Shown here in pieces: positions 9,591-22,054 of a stretch of DNA of 29,007 nt. Source of the DNA: Reticulitermes lucifugus (Eukaryota; Arthropoda; Insecta; Blattodea; Rhinotermitidae); the NCBI GenBank assembly GCA_026260175.1, contig JAKCWW010005287.1, positions 1-29,007 on the forward strand, in the 5' to 3' direction. The first letter of the stretch is position 1. Each line of letters begins with the position of its first letter. Both the position numbers and the translations under genes were made by a program. The notes beneath the pieces are model-generated. The model did no database searches. It had not been told where the DNA came from and worked only from the letters and a program-made list of their open reading frames with translations.

Positions 9591-11549
9591 TTGAAAGAGG
9601 TTCATTCATCACTAAATAACCTTGACAAGCCACAGTCTAGCCTACATGAACTTACACACAAAAAGCTGAGCAACGGTACATGGCTGCTTAGCCATGCAGT
9701 GCATGCTAAGAGGGAGCTGGTAAATGAGAACATCCACGTAGAAGACGATGGAATCTGTGTCAACGGGCGTTACTATCTGCCACAACCAGTCTGCCCCATT
9801 TCTTATCCTTCCTTCGTTCACACCACTCGCCATGTAGATAGTGCCACGATATGTGAAAACAAGTTTACGGAGTTACTTGTTACATGCAAATCAACACATT
9901 TTCCTTTAACGCACGACCGTACCACAATAATCGCTAGACACCAAACCTTATGTTGGCCAACTGAAGCCATCTCATACCTCTATAAAAATACGTTCCACTT
10001 CCACTTCCTTGGTGTTCAGTTTGTTCAGTTTTCCTTTATCGCCTCTCTCTATATCTGTTTCCGCCTCTCTGGCATACAAACATACATACAAATCTTACAT
10101 AATTTTGTATGCTTTAATTATTTTGGAGTTATTAATTTTTATTAATATTAAACAAAAGGCGTTTCTTCATGATGAACGTTTCTCTGTTTCATGTTTATTA
10201 CTATTCTCTTAAGGGAAATATTCTGAAATATCCATAATGCTTTATTTAAGAATAATTGGCTGAGCTTCTGATCCTTAGAAAAGTTCCTCTATCATCTGTT
10301 CCTCTATAATCGTCTTCTTGTTCAAATGGCGTAAAATAAACACACAGTCGGGACGTAATGTGTGTCCATTCGTATGAGTCGGGGTTAATTTATGTGTAGA
10401 ATTGTAAACTGATTTCAATGTTATTTCGTATTGGGAGTCTTCAGTAAAAGTTCCCGAGCGACTTAGAAATAGCACAGTACAAAATACAGACGTACTTAAA
10501 ATCTACAAATTTTAAAGATCACATTCTGTAATATGTTAAATATTTAATGAATTAGAAAGAAAAATAATTTCCGACTTTATCCAACAAATAAGCTCTAGTG
10601 TAATCAAAATAAAAAATAATCCTTTTCCACGTTTTTTACTTATATTAGCTTAGACGCTATAAGTTGAAGCATTGAAAGCATTTTGAGGACGGGGAATGTT
10701 CGTGTCCGTCCCTTCGACAACTTAGGATCTGTGGCATTTGTGTCGAACGGAATTTGATTGGCCTTATTTCAGTTATTAGTGTAACAAGCGCCTGAGATAT
10801 TTTCGGGTTACTTCGGCCATAACTTTAAATGAAAATCTCACGAATATTTTTGTATCCTGCCTGTTTCTGTCTCATAAGTTTTTCAACCTCGTCCAAAACG
10901 TGTGTTAGAAAACTTCTTGAAAACAGCTTATCAAAGTATCACGCTCAGTTGATTGTATTCTTGTGTCTTGAGAAAATCTACGGCTTTTGTATACCGGTAT
11001 TTAATGACAAGATGTGGGACGTAAGAATGGAGCAATTTCCTTATTTCATTGGGCACAATTTGCTTTAAGAAATGCCCTGCAGTAGAATGGATACTTGTAA
11101 GGATAAAATGTTAACAGCGATGACAATAAACCATCAAGTTATTCGAGAATATTGCAGCAGTTTCACCAACCATACTACAGAATGCACTTTCTAAATTTCA
11201 CACTGTTGACACTGTTGGTCTATAACCTAATTTAATACAGAATGCACATTCTGCAATATTTCTGTTGAAATGGCTCAGAATTGCGGTGGAGATAGTGTTT
11301 TTTAGAATTAACTTGAAATTACACTTTTGGGGTAAACTGACCGACGAGGTGGGTTAGATTGGAGAATATGAGAACAAATCGCGATGTGACATTTCCAGAG
11401 ATGTGATGTACGTATTGAATCATGTGAAATGTTAGTAGAGCAGCACTTTATAACAGCTTCTTCCTACTGCATATCTCACGGCCCGGGAAGGACGTCCTTC
11501 CATTTGTAGATGTACACAATTATTTAAGCCTACCCGGCTCGGGCACGAG
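9591..11549. other. no recognisable gene; long open frame 9591-10145 without an ATG
   Basis: A 184-codon open frame (9591-10145, +) has no in-frame ATG: it would have to begin with TTG. I recognise no domain in it, and its second half is low-complexity and hydrophobic. It could be part of an exon or chance. Other frames (10275-10475 minus, 10829-11068 plus) are equally anonymous. Confidence 0.35.
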
Positions 11550-11710
11550 ATTTCTCTCTTCTTCACATGGTCCAGACCCTCTCAAGCCTACTAGTCAATG
11601 GTTACCAGATGCTCTTTCCCCGGGGTAAAACGGCCGAAGAGTGAAGATTAAGGATGAGTAAATCTATACCACCACTCCCACGTATTTCTTCATGGCATAT
11701 ACAGGAACAA
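11550..11710 (+). mobile_element. diverged copy of the short element found at 6907-7109
   Basis: The stretch GGTCCAGACCCTCT..AGCCTACT..CAATGG..CCCCGGGGTAAAACGGCC..GTGA (about 11570-11650) follows the same order as the minus-strand element at 7109-6907. Downstream blocks equivalent to its YTSTPP-type translation lie at about 11670-11700. The edges are approximate and no target duplication was found. Confidence 0.6.
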
Positions 11711-13269
11711 CTCCAGAAACTTGTGTAAGCATTCTTTTAAGTATTCTTAAACCCATAATACAGGAAAAAGTAGTAATGATAAAAGATACGAGATAAATAT
11801 CCTGTTACACAGAGAAATTCAAATTTGTCAATGAAAAATGAAATTGGCAAGGAAATACCATTGCATTAGTTATTCTTTCAATTTGTGCCCAATATTCACG
11901 GACAACCTGTATCTCTTCTTTTGACTTACGGCTGTGACACACACAGCTTATTTCATCATCCGCAAAATGACATGCCGTGAGGTTGTCTCTGAATGAGACT
12001 ATGGTATGTTCCACAAATGTTTTAAAGTGAAGGCTTTCCGTAGGATATAATAAGGTAGCACTCTGAAATATGCCACGACAAGATTTAGGCTCATCGACAA
12101 ACAAAATTTGAGGGAAGTAAACTTGATATTTACTAAGTCATATTGTAAAGATTAAAAATATAAAATTTACAGACACTCCACGAAACAGAGAAAATGAATA
12201 TCAATATTATAATTTTATACACATTAATGGCAACAATCAATTTCAAAATTAAAGAGAAACACAAGAAAATTCGTTTGCTTCAAGTGTCAAGAGAACTATG
12301 ATATATCAAATTGTCTCCAACACATTACATGCCATCACAGCCAGATACTTCCTGCGAAAAGTAATAATTCCTGATGAAAAACCACTGTATGCAAATATTC
12401 TTTTCATACCTCCAAGGAAATAAATCCTGTCTTAGCAATATTGATCACAGTGGAGACGTTTAAAACAATAATCACATTTATTTTGTGAAACAAATAAAAT
12501 TGTAAATTCTTGTCATGCGAAACTATCAAGTTTTATGCCGTTGGGGCCAATGGTTCTCATAGTTACCACTGCATTATTAATGCTCAAACATCAGTCCGAA
12601 CATTAACTCTACGTAAAGGCCTAATAACAAATTATTCTTCAATATTCATATATAGCGCACAAAAAAATTAAACAAAACTTGGGGAAAATAGACTGAATGG
12701 ATTAATCTGGCATATTAGTATGCTATGAGAACTATGGAAGTATTTGCAATGTAAAAGTAATGACTTACACTCATTCTGACCTACCGAATTTTTATCTAAA
12801 TTTTTGAACACTTATAAAAGTAAATTGTATGTAACTCTGATGAACAGGTCGACGATCTTCTTTCTGAGAAGTTTGCCCTAAAGGCGCGGAATTACCTTGA
12901 CCTAGCTGACGCGCTACCTAACCCTTTTATGTATTTCCGGGAGAAGAATGATTACGGAGCTAGGTTTTTAGTTCTCTAGGTCAATGCAGAGAAACTGAAA
13001 TCCGTGATCATGCTCAGAGCTTTAATATCGTGAGAAAACTGCACAATAGACGGTGAAATACTTTAACGTTTGGCTGCTTAACAGAAGTAGTAGTAATTAT
13101 TGGCGATATGAAGATGCAGCAAAGTTTCTGATAGAGGGAGTCGTGATCAGAATTACAAAACTAGGTAACACTTGAGACTATACGTATTTGTTTCAAGAAG
13201 AAATACAGCCTTCTAATTGTAATTAAAGACTTTTGTGTGTAAACAATTTACATGACAGATACAGTTCAG
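11711..13269. other. no recognised gene; one possible minus-strand exon-like frame (11805-12130)
   Basis: On the minus strand an open frame of roughly 108 codons runs from about 12130 to 11805 and is non-repetitive. It includes LLYPTESLHFKTF and KSKEEIQVVREYWAQ segments. It lacks an upstream in-frame ATG, but an AG precedes it near 12138, so an internal or terminal exon is conceivable. I do not recognise the protein and cannot exclude chance or an unknown TE. The rest is AT-rich and anonymous. Confidence 0.3.
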
Positions 13270-13460
13270 TTCTTAGTGAGAAGCTGATACTCACTCAGTT
13301 AGTCAAGACATTCCCCACATTTTATAGAATCGGAAAGCTCTTTATCGTGTTAACACGATTCTGACTTTTGACCCTATCCTGAGCCACATGAATCCAGTCC
13401 ACATCCTGAACCTTTTTACTTTAAGACACACTTTGTGCTGTCTTTCAGTCTACGCAAAAT
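13270..13460 (-). mobile_element. LINE 3' end fragment
   Basis: The minus strand gives RRLKDS.K from about 13450, then DVDWIHVAQDRVK (about 13405-13365) and the 3' segment equivalent to NAGNFLTS..SFSRRT (about 13325-13270). These align by eye with the same LINE end as 780-1490 and 6730-7160. It is heavily mutated. Confidence 0.72.
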
Positions 13461-16354
13461 ACGCTTCTGCCCCTAAAGTATAATATTTGCTGGTGCTTTA
13501 AGGTTAAAACGTATTCTGCATAGGCACATGCGCGAATTTTAAGTGTTCGTTGGTGTGCATACCGGCGTATACCAGCTAAGGAAAGCCTTGAGATTATTAC
13601 TGCCTCAAAATTACGTATACGAATATAAGAACACAGGAAGTAATCGATCACCAGAACATGTGGCATTATCCTCTATACCTTTGTGCGGAAGATGTGAAAT
13701 ATGAAGACTTGTTTGCCCGGTATATACTCGAAATTGAGTATCTCTTTTAAAGTTTATTTTATGTGGTGCACAGCGAAATAATGGATATCCAGTACACTTT
13801 TAATATCAACACCGCACCCTTAAGAAGTCCACTTTTTAGTACAAATGACTGTCTAAAATCATACACTCAATACCTTCCCGTCTAGCCATATAATGCATGG
13901 GGCACACATTCACACATCTACAGAGCTAGAGTACAGACAACCTCGTGCCTTGTCTTAACAAAACAAAATGGACCATTTTCATTTCAAATTGTGAAAACAA
14001 GAAACATAAAGGAGAAATTATTCACGTTTGTTACTTATAAAATTTTTAAAATATCTGCTGAAAATTTATTTCAAATTTAGATGATAATTGTAAGGATCAT
14101 AATCATTTTACATGCTTTTGGAGTGTGAGAAACTATTAAACCAAAAGTCTAGACTAGAGGTATCGTTTAATTGAAGAATAGGGATATGATTACTTGTTGC
14201 TATGCTTTACGTACAGACAGAGCGTAGATTTGTAACTTAAAGAACTTAGTTTATAATACTTCAGGCATAATCTGTTGTAATATTATGAGAAAATATTCTG
14301 CATTTTTCTCACATAGTGTATTGACACGCTTCGTACAGTTCTGAGAATAATCAGAGACTGTTTCCATGAAGAGAATTTACAGATCTGTCTTTGCGATGCA
14401 AATTCGTTGTGTATTTTGTGCGGTAGGAACAGGATTTCTGAACATAATTTTGATGAGTTTCAGCCACCAACTACCTTCTAAAACAATGCTATTCCTCTAA
14501 CCCCACATAGAGCGTATTATGTAGATCGCCACGCAAGCTGTGGCTTGAAGATTGGACTTGATAATCAATTTATACACTTTTACTTGCTATTTGAAGTGGT
14601 TTAGGTTCTGTGTCTAGGAAAAGTTCTTTAGCAACGTGAAGTTAAATTTCTATTCTTTTTCTTTTTACTTGATGCCCCTGTCACGAAATTAGGGTTTTCC
14701 ATGTTTACAAATACCAAGGTGTCCGACAAATGCGTTTATTCTGAGCACCTTTATGGAATGTTTACCACAATCCGTTCTATATCTGTTGGATACAAATACA
14801 GAAAGTCAAACACTTCTCCCTGCAATAGCACCATAAGTTATTCAAGGAAAGTCTTAATCCAGGATGTAAGATTTGCGTACTCACCACTGCACTGCCACAA
14901 AGGATCAATGAACCGACAAGGCTTACCTACCTTAGGATTTTGTTGCATAAGGGTAACTCGCAGTTTTATACAAATGATCTGATTTCAAAGCAGACTGTGT
15001 CAAATTGTGGACATATGCTCTAATTCCATTCTTATACATTTAGACATTGGTGAGCCCCAGTGGCAAATCTATGAACCACCTGCTATAACATTACTGAGTT
15101 CTACATTTTGACACGCGGTATATTTATGCGCTTCTTATTATTCTCATGAATAAATACCAATTACTTCCATAAACGTAATTTACCCTGCGGTTTTCAAAAC
15201 GCACAGGTTTTTTTCTCCTATGAGGTAGAACCTGATAGTTTGAATGTAATATATACGAACGTCACTTCTTAGAGTGTTATATTAACTCTAGTTCCTTTCT
15301 GTTCTGACTTATGTTATCAAATGGAAGCAGTGGTTAATAAACCACGAAAATACGAAATGACGTATAAGGTTTTAGATTACGTAGGCCTATTCAAAGGCGA
15401 GTTATTGGAACAGAGATATATCGGTGAAGGACTGGAATACAATTAGAAATAAATATTCTACACTTTGATCAAAAATCAAAATGTGTAATTAATAAGTAAT
15501 TTTGATCAAATTATGTAATTATTTAGGACTCAGATTTCGAATGCAGCCAAAATCACTTAGAGGTAACGGTAGGTTTAAGAACTTAAATTCTACTGGAATT
15601 CTCATCCTGGTTGAGTCATTAAGTCCCGTAGTGTAAGAACCACTGCTGGCTAGATTTTGAAACGTCATTTCATACTTCTGAAATATGCATGAAGAAACAA
15701 GTAAGAGCTATGGGAGTCATGACTCTGCATGTAACATTTGTGGGAATTTCGAATCGAATGCAGGGTCAGATTCCCCGGTAAGCTTTCTTTAATTATATTT
15801 GAATGCACTTTAATCTATAAAGTCTCTATTTAAAATATGTCACTATTTTCTCTTTACAGTTTCTGTTAACATACAAATGTCAGCAAAAATCCGGAACATC
15901 AATGTAACTTGAGATTCTCCACTTCTTGTAGCGTTGGTGCAAATAAAACTACTTGTAGTGCTCAGAGTCACTTAGACCTCATTTCGAATATGAGTGCGCT
16001 ACTCAATTGGACACAGCCGGAATTGAATCCATACAGAGTATTAACAGACAACATGCAGCATGCATACTATACCACAAAGCTGCGAAGAATACTTGTCCCG
16101 TCGGCCATCAAGTCTGAATGAATTATGTCACATGTCGTTGTCTACATTAGTAATATAAGCCTCAGTTAGTTTCGTCATGCATGTTGTTAGCTGATTCATT
16201 GGTTGGTTAGTTAAAGCTTTCACTGTTTAGCTGCGTATAATGTATTGCAATTTGGTTAGTAACTTCGAACTTTTATTACGCATATTATTATTATTTGTTC
16301 AACCAAGGATTTCTCTGTGCAGAAACTACAAACTTTTTACTTCTAATATTATTA
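13461..16354. other. no recognisable gene
   Basis: Several short frames occur (13445-13666 minus, 14701-14982 plus, 15909-16121 plus from a TTG) without any motif I can name. A local inverted repeat built on TTTTGATCAAA lies near 15470-15520. Otherwise the sequence is anonymous and AT-rich. Confidence 0.4.
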
Positions 16355-16563
16355 ACATGGTCCAATCATGGAGGATGGGCTGGGTATGGAATGTTGTACG
16401 AAAGGCAGAGATGAGAACTGCATGCACAAATTAAATCCCAAAAGTTGAAGCTATGAGACCGCCTTGGAAACTTAGGTGTAGATGAGGGATAACATTAATA
16501 TTGGCCTTAAAGAGACAAGGAGTGAAGTTACTAGCTGGATTAATTTGGGTCGGTGTATGGTCC

Positions 16564-16803
16564 TTTTTTTCCAGTGGCTCGACAGCTCCTTGGGGGCCTA
16601 GGCCGCCTCATTTTTCGAGGCGTCACGATCATACTTTTTTTTTAGACACACCACATTCGGTAGGACTCCTCTGGACGAGGGACCAGCTCGTCGCANNNNN
16701 NNNNNNNNNNNNNNNNNNNNNNNNNNNNNNNNNNNNNNNNNNNNNCAATCCTAGTAAGCGAGCGGCCGCAGACCCACGCCTTAGACCGCACGGCCACTGG
16801 AAT
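16564..16803 (-). mobile_element. tRNA-derived SINE inserted in the LINE (contains an assembly gap)
   Basis: Reading minus, the head (16803 to 16746) has the A-box-like TGGCCGTGCGG at 16796-16786. Fifty Ns follow where the B box should be, and then the body CCTCGTCCAGAGGAGTCCTA (about 16682-16663) seen in the SINE at 2471. The 3' tail is distinct: an A-run near 16645-16637, a GAGCTGTCGAGCCACTGG block and a terminal A-run at 16571-16564. Flanking CGGTGTATGGTCC (16551-16563) and CGGCGTATGGTAC (16804-16816) match at 11 of 13 bases, an old target-site duplication. Confidence 0.85.
16696..16745. other. assembly gap (50 N)
   Basis: Fifty consecutive Ns lie inside the minus-strand SINE, where the B box and flanking head would be. 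The gap makes the SINE length only approximate and interrupts an otherwise open frame at 16501-16821, which is therefore meaningless. Confidence 0.98.
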
Positions 16804-16900
16804 CGGCGTATGGTACTATAGCACGTCTTTGTAAATGTGGCAATGAATCTTCGGGCTTCATAAAAGGCAGGAGACTTCTTGACTACCTAACAACGGTTTA

Positions 16901-19158
16901 TTAATTTCATAAAAGGGGGTTTCTCCATGAATTTCTTTATGTATCTAATAATAAATCATCCCAAAATAGTTTCCTACGTCACAGAGAAAGCTTTGATGGA
17001 ACACATTTTAATCACAGCTTAGAGATCGTGAAGACGTTACATTGGTTTGAAGAATGTGAGTCTACCGGTTTGGGATTCATTCCATAGTAGTTGAATTGGG
17101 TTAGCAGTTCAGTGAAGAAAACTCGTTCCTAACTGTATACCGAGAAATCGTTTACTTCATCGTGTTTTTATAGGCCAAATATAAACCATGCTAGTGAAGT
17201 ATGTGTTTGACGAATATATGCCGTGTATTATTGTATATTATTTAAAAAATAATATAATATTTGAAAGCGAAAATGTCCGCTTCATTTGATCTTCGTGATA
17301 TCTATCAGAGTTCAGTTTAATGGAAGCCTCAGTGTACACAGTAACTGTGTTTTTTAAATTTCCGTTTAATTTTCTAATTTCCTTTTAATTTTTTCAGTTA
17401 CTGCAACCTGAGTGAATGTATTCTAACTTCAAATCCTTAAAAACAAAATTCCCACTTGTAAGTATCTTAAAGTAAGAGTGTTCAACTTTAAAATGACTTG
17501 TTTCAGACATTTAAGTTGAACATCAGAGTCACTGAAAAATATTTATAGGAGGCACCGTGCGTGTTCATCATTACGCAAGCCCATAAAATAATTCTAGCTT
17601 CTGGGATGATGATATTGGCAATTACGTATGAAAAACATGCCACTGAGTGTAGTATGTGTTTATATTGTTTTCCTTAACTTAAAAAGTTACGGACAGTATA
17701 AAAATATAAAGGCCTGTCTTCTTTATCCTGAAGTTCTGAAGGATTCAAAATATAGCCTTCTAATTTCATTAAACTAATTTTTATTCTAAATCATGCTAAG
17801 GGGTTTTGTACCTACTTTATCAATTTAAGATTGGAAATGTGTCTAGAAGTTCTGTCTGAAAATTATTTTTTCTTCCTTCAAAAATTCAAATGTTTTGTTG
17901 AGAGGAAGAAACGTTTCTGACTGATGTGTGAATTTTAAATTGAAAAAAAGACTATATGAGAAATATTGTTTTCTGTGTACATTAAAAGAAAGAACTCTCT
18001 TAAGGCTTTAGCGTGTCTAGAAGTTTCTCCGACGTGATTTCATCCGGGAAATAATTCGGTTACTAAAGTCTTCAACATGATACTTGTGTTTGGTTACATA
18101 TGTAGACAATTTGTTTATCAGAAATTATATATGTTGCATGACTTGTGATAATTATTTTTAATGTTGGTGTGTAGTGCAAAGAAGTTTCAAGGAAGATATG
18201 CACCCCCATGTGTACTAGACTGGGTTAGTCATTTTTTTAAATTTTCATAAAGCGTCTTATACAAAATTTAAGTTAATAGATTATTTTGCAAGAATGCGCA
18301 AGGATATTCGCCATTTGTTAAATTTTCAGAAAATGTATGGAAGTATAATGTTGGGATGAGCAGATGTCACGCTGCTTGTGGGAAGCATTCATAATCAGCT
18401 ACGAACGTCATAAATAATTTCATCAGCGTGGCACACAATTTATAACGATATAAATAATAAATGTCATTTGCAGAAAAAATAGTTCAAAAAATAAAATATG
18501 TATTACATATTTTTGGTTCACAGTAATTTATATATACATACACAATGACTTCATCCCTGAGTTCAATTGTCACAACAATCATGATAATGAATAGTTTACA
18601 ACGTGACATTTACCGGAATTCAACTGTCTTTTGTATATGCAACTACGTATACATACTATGTTAGAAAAGCACTGAGGTATCAAAAAGACAGGCTTAAACA
18701 AGAGATTATATAAATAATTATAAATATAGGCCTATATAGTATATATCTAAACTCTACGTCATCAACTTAATGAGAAATTTATAAACAAAAATTACCCAGA
18801 TAAATTTCACATTTTGTAAAATACACCATCATATTAAAGCTTCCAAATCTCACAGAGAGAATAAGTTTAAAATTAATGAATGTTCGAAAACATCATTACG
18901 GTCTATAAACTTTTCAGTTTCAATATTTTCATAGTTTGATGCACTATGCTCATTATGAGTGTTCTTTTAATATCCACACACCAAACACCGCATGTCATGT
19001 GTCTTCACATTTTGTACATCACACACATTTCATTCAGCATAAAAATTAGTTCAGTGTTTAAAATTTTGAATCGGGACGCTCTTACTCTTCATATAATTTA
19101 AATAAATAATTCCAGCCTCTGCTTCTTACTCGGCAAATAATCCGAAAATGACAATTAA
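16901..19158. other. no gene recognised; includes the presumed 3' UTR of the minus-strand exon
   Basis: This AT-rich sequence has no coding motifs. A short palindrome (ATATTATTTAAAAAATAATAT) sits at about 17235-17255. The part next to 19158 should contain the 3' UTR of the Asp-rich gene; an ATTAAA variant on the minus strand near 18966-18971 is one possible polyadenylation signal, but I cannot place the end. Confidence 0.4.
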
Positions 19159-19745
19159 TTATCTTATGAGATGATTATTTTCGGAAGACTCACGTGATCT
19201 CTTAGCTTCAATGACATCATCACCAACAACATCCTCGATTTCGTCTTCATCGTCATCATCGTCATCTTCGTCATCGTCCTCGTCGTCATCGTCATCATCA
19301 TCATCTTCGTCTAAACTAACATCGATGTCGTCATCGTCGTCATCATCATCGTCATCGTCATCAGACGTACCAGTACCGCCTGCTGGAACAGCTTCCGGTT
19401 TTAGTGTGTCAGTATTGTCAAGACTAGAGTCGAATCCTGCAGCAGCATTGTCGTCGGGTTGTGAAAGAGTACCGGCTGCCTGCTCTTCTGGACTTAAGTC
19501 ATCGTAGACGGGAACAGCTGCGGACTCGGAGTTAGTTCCGGAGGAATCAGCTACTGCAGACAGTGTCTCACCAGGGCCTGGGTAGTCGACAGAAGAGAAG
19601 TCTGCAGCTGCTAAGTTACTGATCGGCTTTGCGGCCTGCTGAGGTACCACCGCACCCAGCTGTGTTGATGTCTGGGCAACAGGTGTGGCAGACGCTACAG
19701 GCAGTTGGCCAGGGGCTTCGTCGTCATCGTCATCATCATCGTCAT
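19159..19745 (-). CDS. terminal exon of an aspartate-rich acidic protein (unrecognised)
   Basis: The exon has a strong acceptor: the minus strand reads TTTGTTTCTTGACACAG immediately before 19745, and the frame continues to a TAA at 19159-19161, giving 194 complete codons. The acceptor implies a codon split after its first base. The encoded region has three acidic tracts: about nine D at its start, about twelve D in the middle and a D/E-rich stretch of about 40 residues near the end. They are separated by an Ala/Pro/Ser/Thr-rich linker (SSVDYPGPGETLSA, VYDDLSPEEQAAG). It ends with a basic KRSR and SSENNHLIR. Asp is encoded by mixed GAT and GAC, not a pure repeat. Such tracts suggest calcium binding or a disordered acidic protein, but I do not recognise the family. 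The open frame upstream of 19745 (to 19923) is likely intron. Upstream exons are not identified. Confidence 0.68.
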
Positions 19746-19764
19746 CTGTGTCAAGAAACAAAGC
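19746..19764 (-). promoter_or_regulatory. splice acceptor of the acidic-protein exon
   Basis: On the minus strand a pyrimidine-rich CTTTGTTTCTTGACACAG ends at 19746 directly before the Asp codons. Translation of the same frame loses its acidic character at this exact point, which supports an exon boundary. Confidence 0.65.
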
Positions 19765-19870
19765 AGGTGAACAAAGTGGAGTGATAATTACGGCGTGGCT
19801 TTTGCGATTCTTACACTGCAATATGTAACGCTGTTGGGAAGAAAGTCCAGCTTCGAGTTGCTTCCTTGCA

Positions 19871-21686
19871 TGTAAAAAACTAAAACAAATACAAAACACT
19901 AACGTAAACAATACACTACACAAAAGACAACTTTATATCATAATACAAATACGCACAAAACTATCACAGAATAACCTTATCATCACAAAAGCAGACAAAG
20001 GAAAATCAATAGTGATTATGAACAAGGACACTTACACACAAAAAGTAGAAGATTCCCTTAAAGAAAACCACTTGACACAAATGCAAAATGATCCCACTGA
20101 TAAATACCAAAAACAAATACAACAAACTATCGTTAAATGTAACACATTATTTGATAAACAATGTAAGAAACACCTTACCCAAATAAAACCACAACCTCCT
20201 AATTTAAAATCACAAATTAAAATTCATAAAACAATGAGCCCATCAGACCTGTAGTTAATAACATTCACGCAACAACATACAAGGTAGCGAAGTTTTTAAA
20301 TAAATGGCTTACGGACACACTACAGCTGCCCAATATTTACGTCACTTATAACTCAACATATCTAGCACACAACTTGAATAAACTACAAATTACAGAATCC
20401 GACAGACTAATTACATTTGATATTAAAGACCTTTATGTAAACATACCCATAAAAGAAACCATAAACATCACGAAAAAACATCTAACCGACAAAAAGATTG
20501 ATTACACAATAGACCAAACATGTATACTTTTGAAAACCATATTACAACAAAACTATTTACAGTTCAACAACAAATTCTACCAACCTAACAAAGGAGTTGC
20601 AATGGGATCTCCCATATCAGGTTTAATAGCAGAAAGTTTTCTACAACACCATGAACAAAACATCATAAAGAATATTTTAGATAGCAATATTATCCGTTTA
20701 TTTAACAGATACGTTGATGATATACTAATAATCTATGATAACACTAGAACCAACATCGTAGAAATATCAAATTACATGAAGAATAAACATAAATATCTGC
20801 AATTTAAACCAACAACAGAAATAAATAACACCATAAACTTTCTCGATCTTTCAATTATCAGAAAACATAATTAACTAGCAATGAACATATATAGAAAACC
20901 TACAACTACAGACACAACCATACATTATAAGTCCAACCACCCTATAGAACACAAAATGGCAGCTTATCGATCCCTGCTAAATAGAGTACACCAATTACCG
21001 ATCACACAAGAATACAAAGAACAAAAAATGAATACGATTTACCAAATAGCCAAAAAGAATGGTTACACAACGGCAACTATAGACAAACTAAACACACAAA
21101 TCATCAATAAAAACCAAAACAAAACACAAAGCAATCCACAAACACAACAAACTAAAAAGAATGGATAATCTTTGAGTAACATAGCCCCATAATCAAGAAA
21201 ATCACCAATATCTTTAAGAACACCAAATTACATATTACATACCGAGTTAGCAATATAACACAAAGACTCCTACAGACCTACAATAGAAATCAAGACATCT
21301 ACACACACACAGTGGAATATATAGCCTAAAGTGCAACACATGCAATAAGCAATATGTAGGTCAAACAGGAAGAATATGAGACAACGTTACTCAGATATAT
21401 AAAAACTAACGACCCCAAATCTGCATACGCACTACATATCCTAAACAACAAACACGAATATAGTACAATACAATCAACTATAAAACTTCTCAAAATATGT
21501 AAAAAGGGATGAAGGATGAACATTTTAGAAAACTTCTACATGCAGAAACATCAACAAGAAGGTACACTTATACAAGAACAAAGTCCAGGTGAAGAAAATC
21601 CACTCTTTAGGATCATTATCCCTACACACCCCAATGCGCTAGAGGAAAAACAAGACACTGACACACCCAACACGTCCACAAACTAA
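19871..21686 (+). pseudogene. Penelope-like RT plus GIY-YIG polyprotein, disrupted
   Basis: The protein would reverse-transcribe element RNA and nick target DNA. Frame 1 (19871-20254) has NLIITKADKGKSIVIMNK at about 19969-20025, the conserved ITKADKG entry to the RT. A one-base loss near 20233 shifts to the second frame, which runs open from about 20235. This carries PIRPVV, FDIKDLYVNIP (about 20417), KGVAMGSPISGLIAE (about 20590) and the catalytic RYVDDILIIY (about 20707-20736). A TAA at 20872-20874 interrupts it and the same frame continues to 21168. After another frame change come the GIY motif (SGIYSLKCNTCNKQYVG, 21311-21364; YVG replaces YIG) and an ENFYMQ..NPLF tail ending with TAA at 21684-21686. 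In-frame TGA codons lie at 21377-21379 and near 21509. The RT residues are intact but the gene is dead. Confidence 0.88.
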
Positions 21687-22054
21687 ACACTCGGTCACAA
21701 CCACGCAACAGGACAACAACAACAGCAGCAGGATACGGACTTCAACATCTATACATGACCAACTGCCAGCAATTTTAACCATTTTAATAATAATAATTTT
21801 AATAATTTTAACGATTCCAACAAATACCAACGACATAGTGCTCTACATCCACAATTTATAGTGCTAGACTATATACTTCAAACACAAGACAAATACTATA
21901 TACACCAAGACAATTCAAGAAACTACTTGAAGAAATTTTATGTACTGGTGATTCTCAATGTGAATAGTAACCTTGAACGGAGTAAATGTTATGTGATTGT
22001 TATGTGATAGTGCCAAATGGACAGTGAACAGTGAAGTGTACTTAACAAGGTGCC

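Larger units (their letters stand above)
16355..16900 (+). mobile_element. LINE 3' end split by a SINE
   Basis: The 5' part (16355-16563) encodes RRMGW-WNVVRK and, after frameshifts, NIGLKETRSEVTSWINLGR, equivalent to the family's NIKMDLREVG..DWINLAQDR. After the SINE the LINE resumes at 16804, with NVAMNLRAS at about 16837-16866 and KAGDFLT to about 16890, matching the NLRVP end and the start of the 3' UTR. This is the fourth 3'-end copy of the family in the window. Confidence 0.78.

Noticed and set aside
9591..10145. 184-codon open frame on the + strand
   Set aside because: It has no in-frame ATG, no recognised domain and a low-complexity hydrophobic second half; kept only as part of an anonymous stretch.
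16501..16821. 106-codon frame spanning the N gap
   Set aside because: It crosses a LINE fragment, a SINE and 50 Ns; not a gene.
19211..19507. Serine-rich frame on the + strand
   Set aside because: It is the antisense shadow of the Asp codons of the minus-strand exon.
19746..19923. N-terminal extension of the acidic protein with a hydrophobic, signal-like start
   Set aside because: A good splice acceptor sits at 19746 and the right part overlaps the start of the Penelope-like element, so this is more likely intron than coding.
21326..21836. Minus-strand hydrophobic frames
   Set aside because: Antisense shadows of the GIY-YIG and 3' region of the Penelope-like element.
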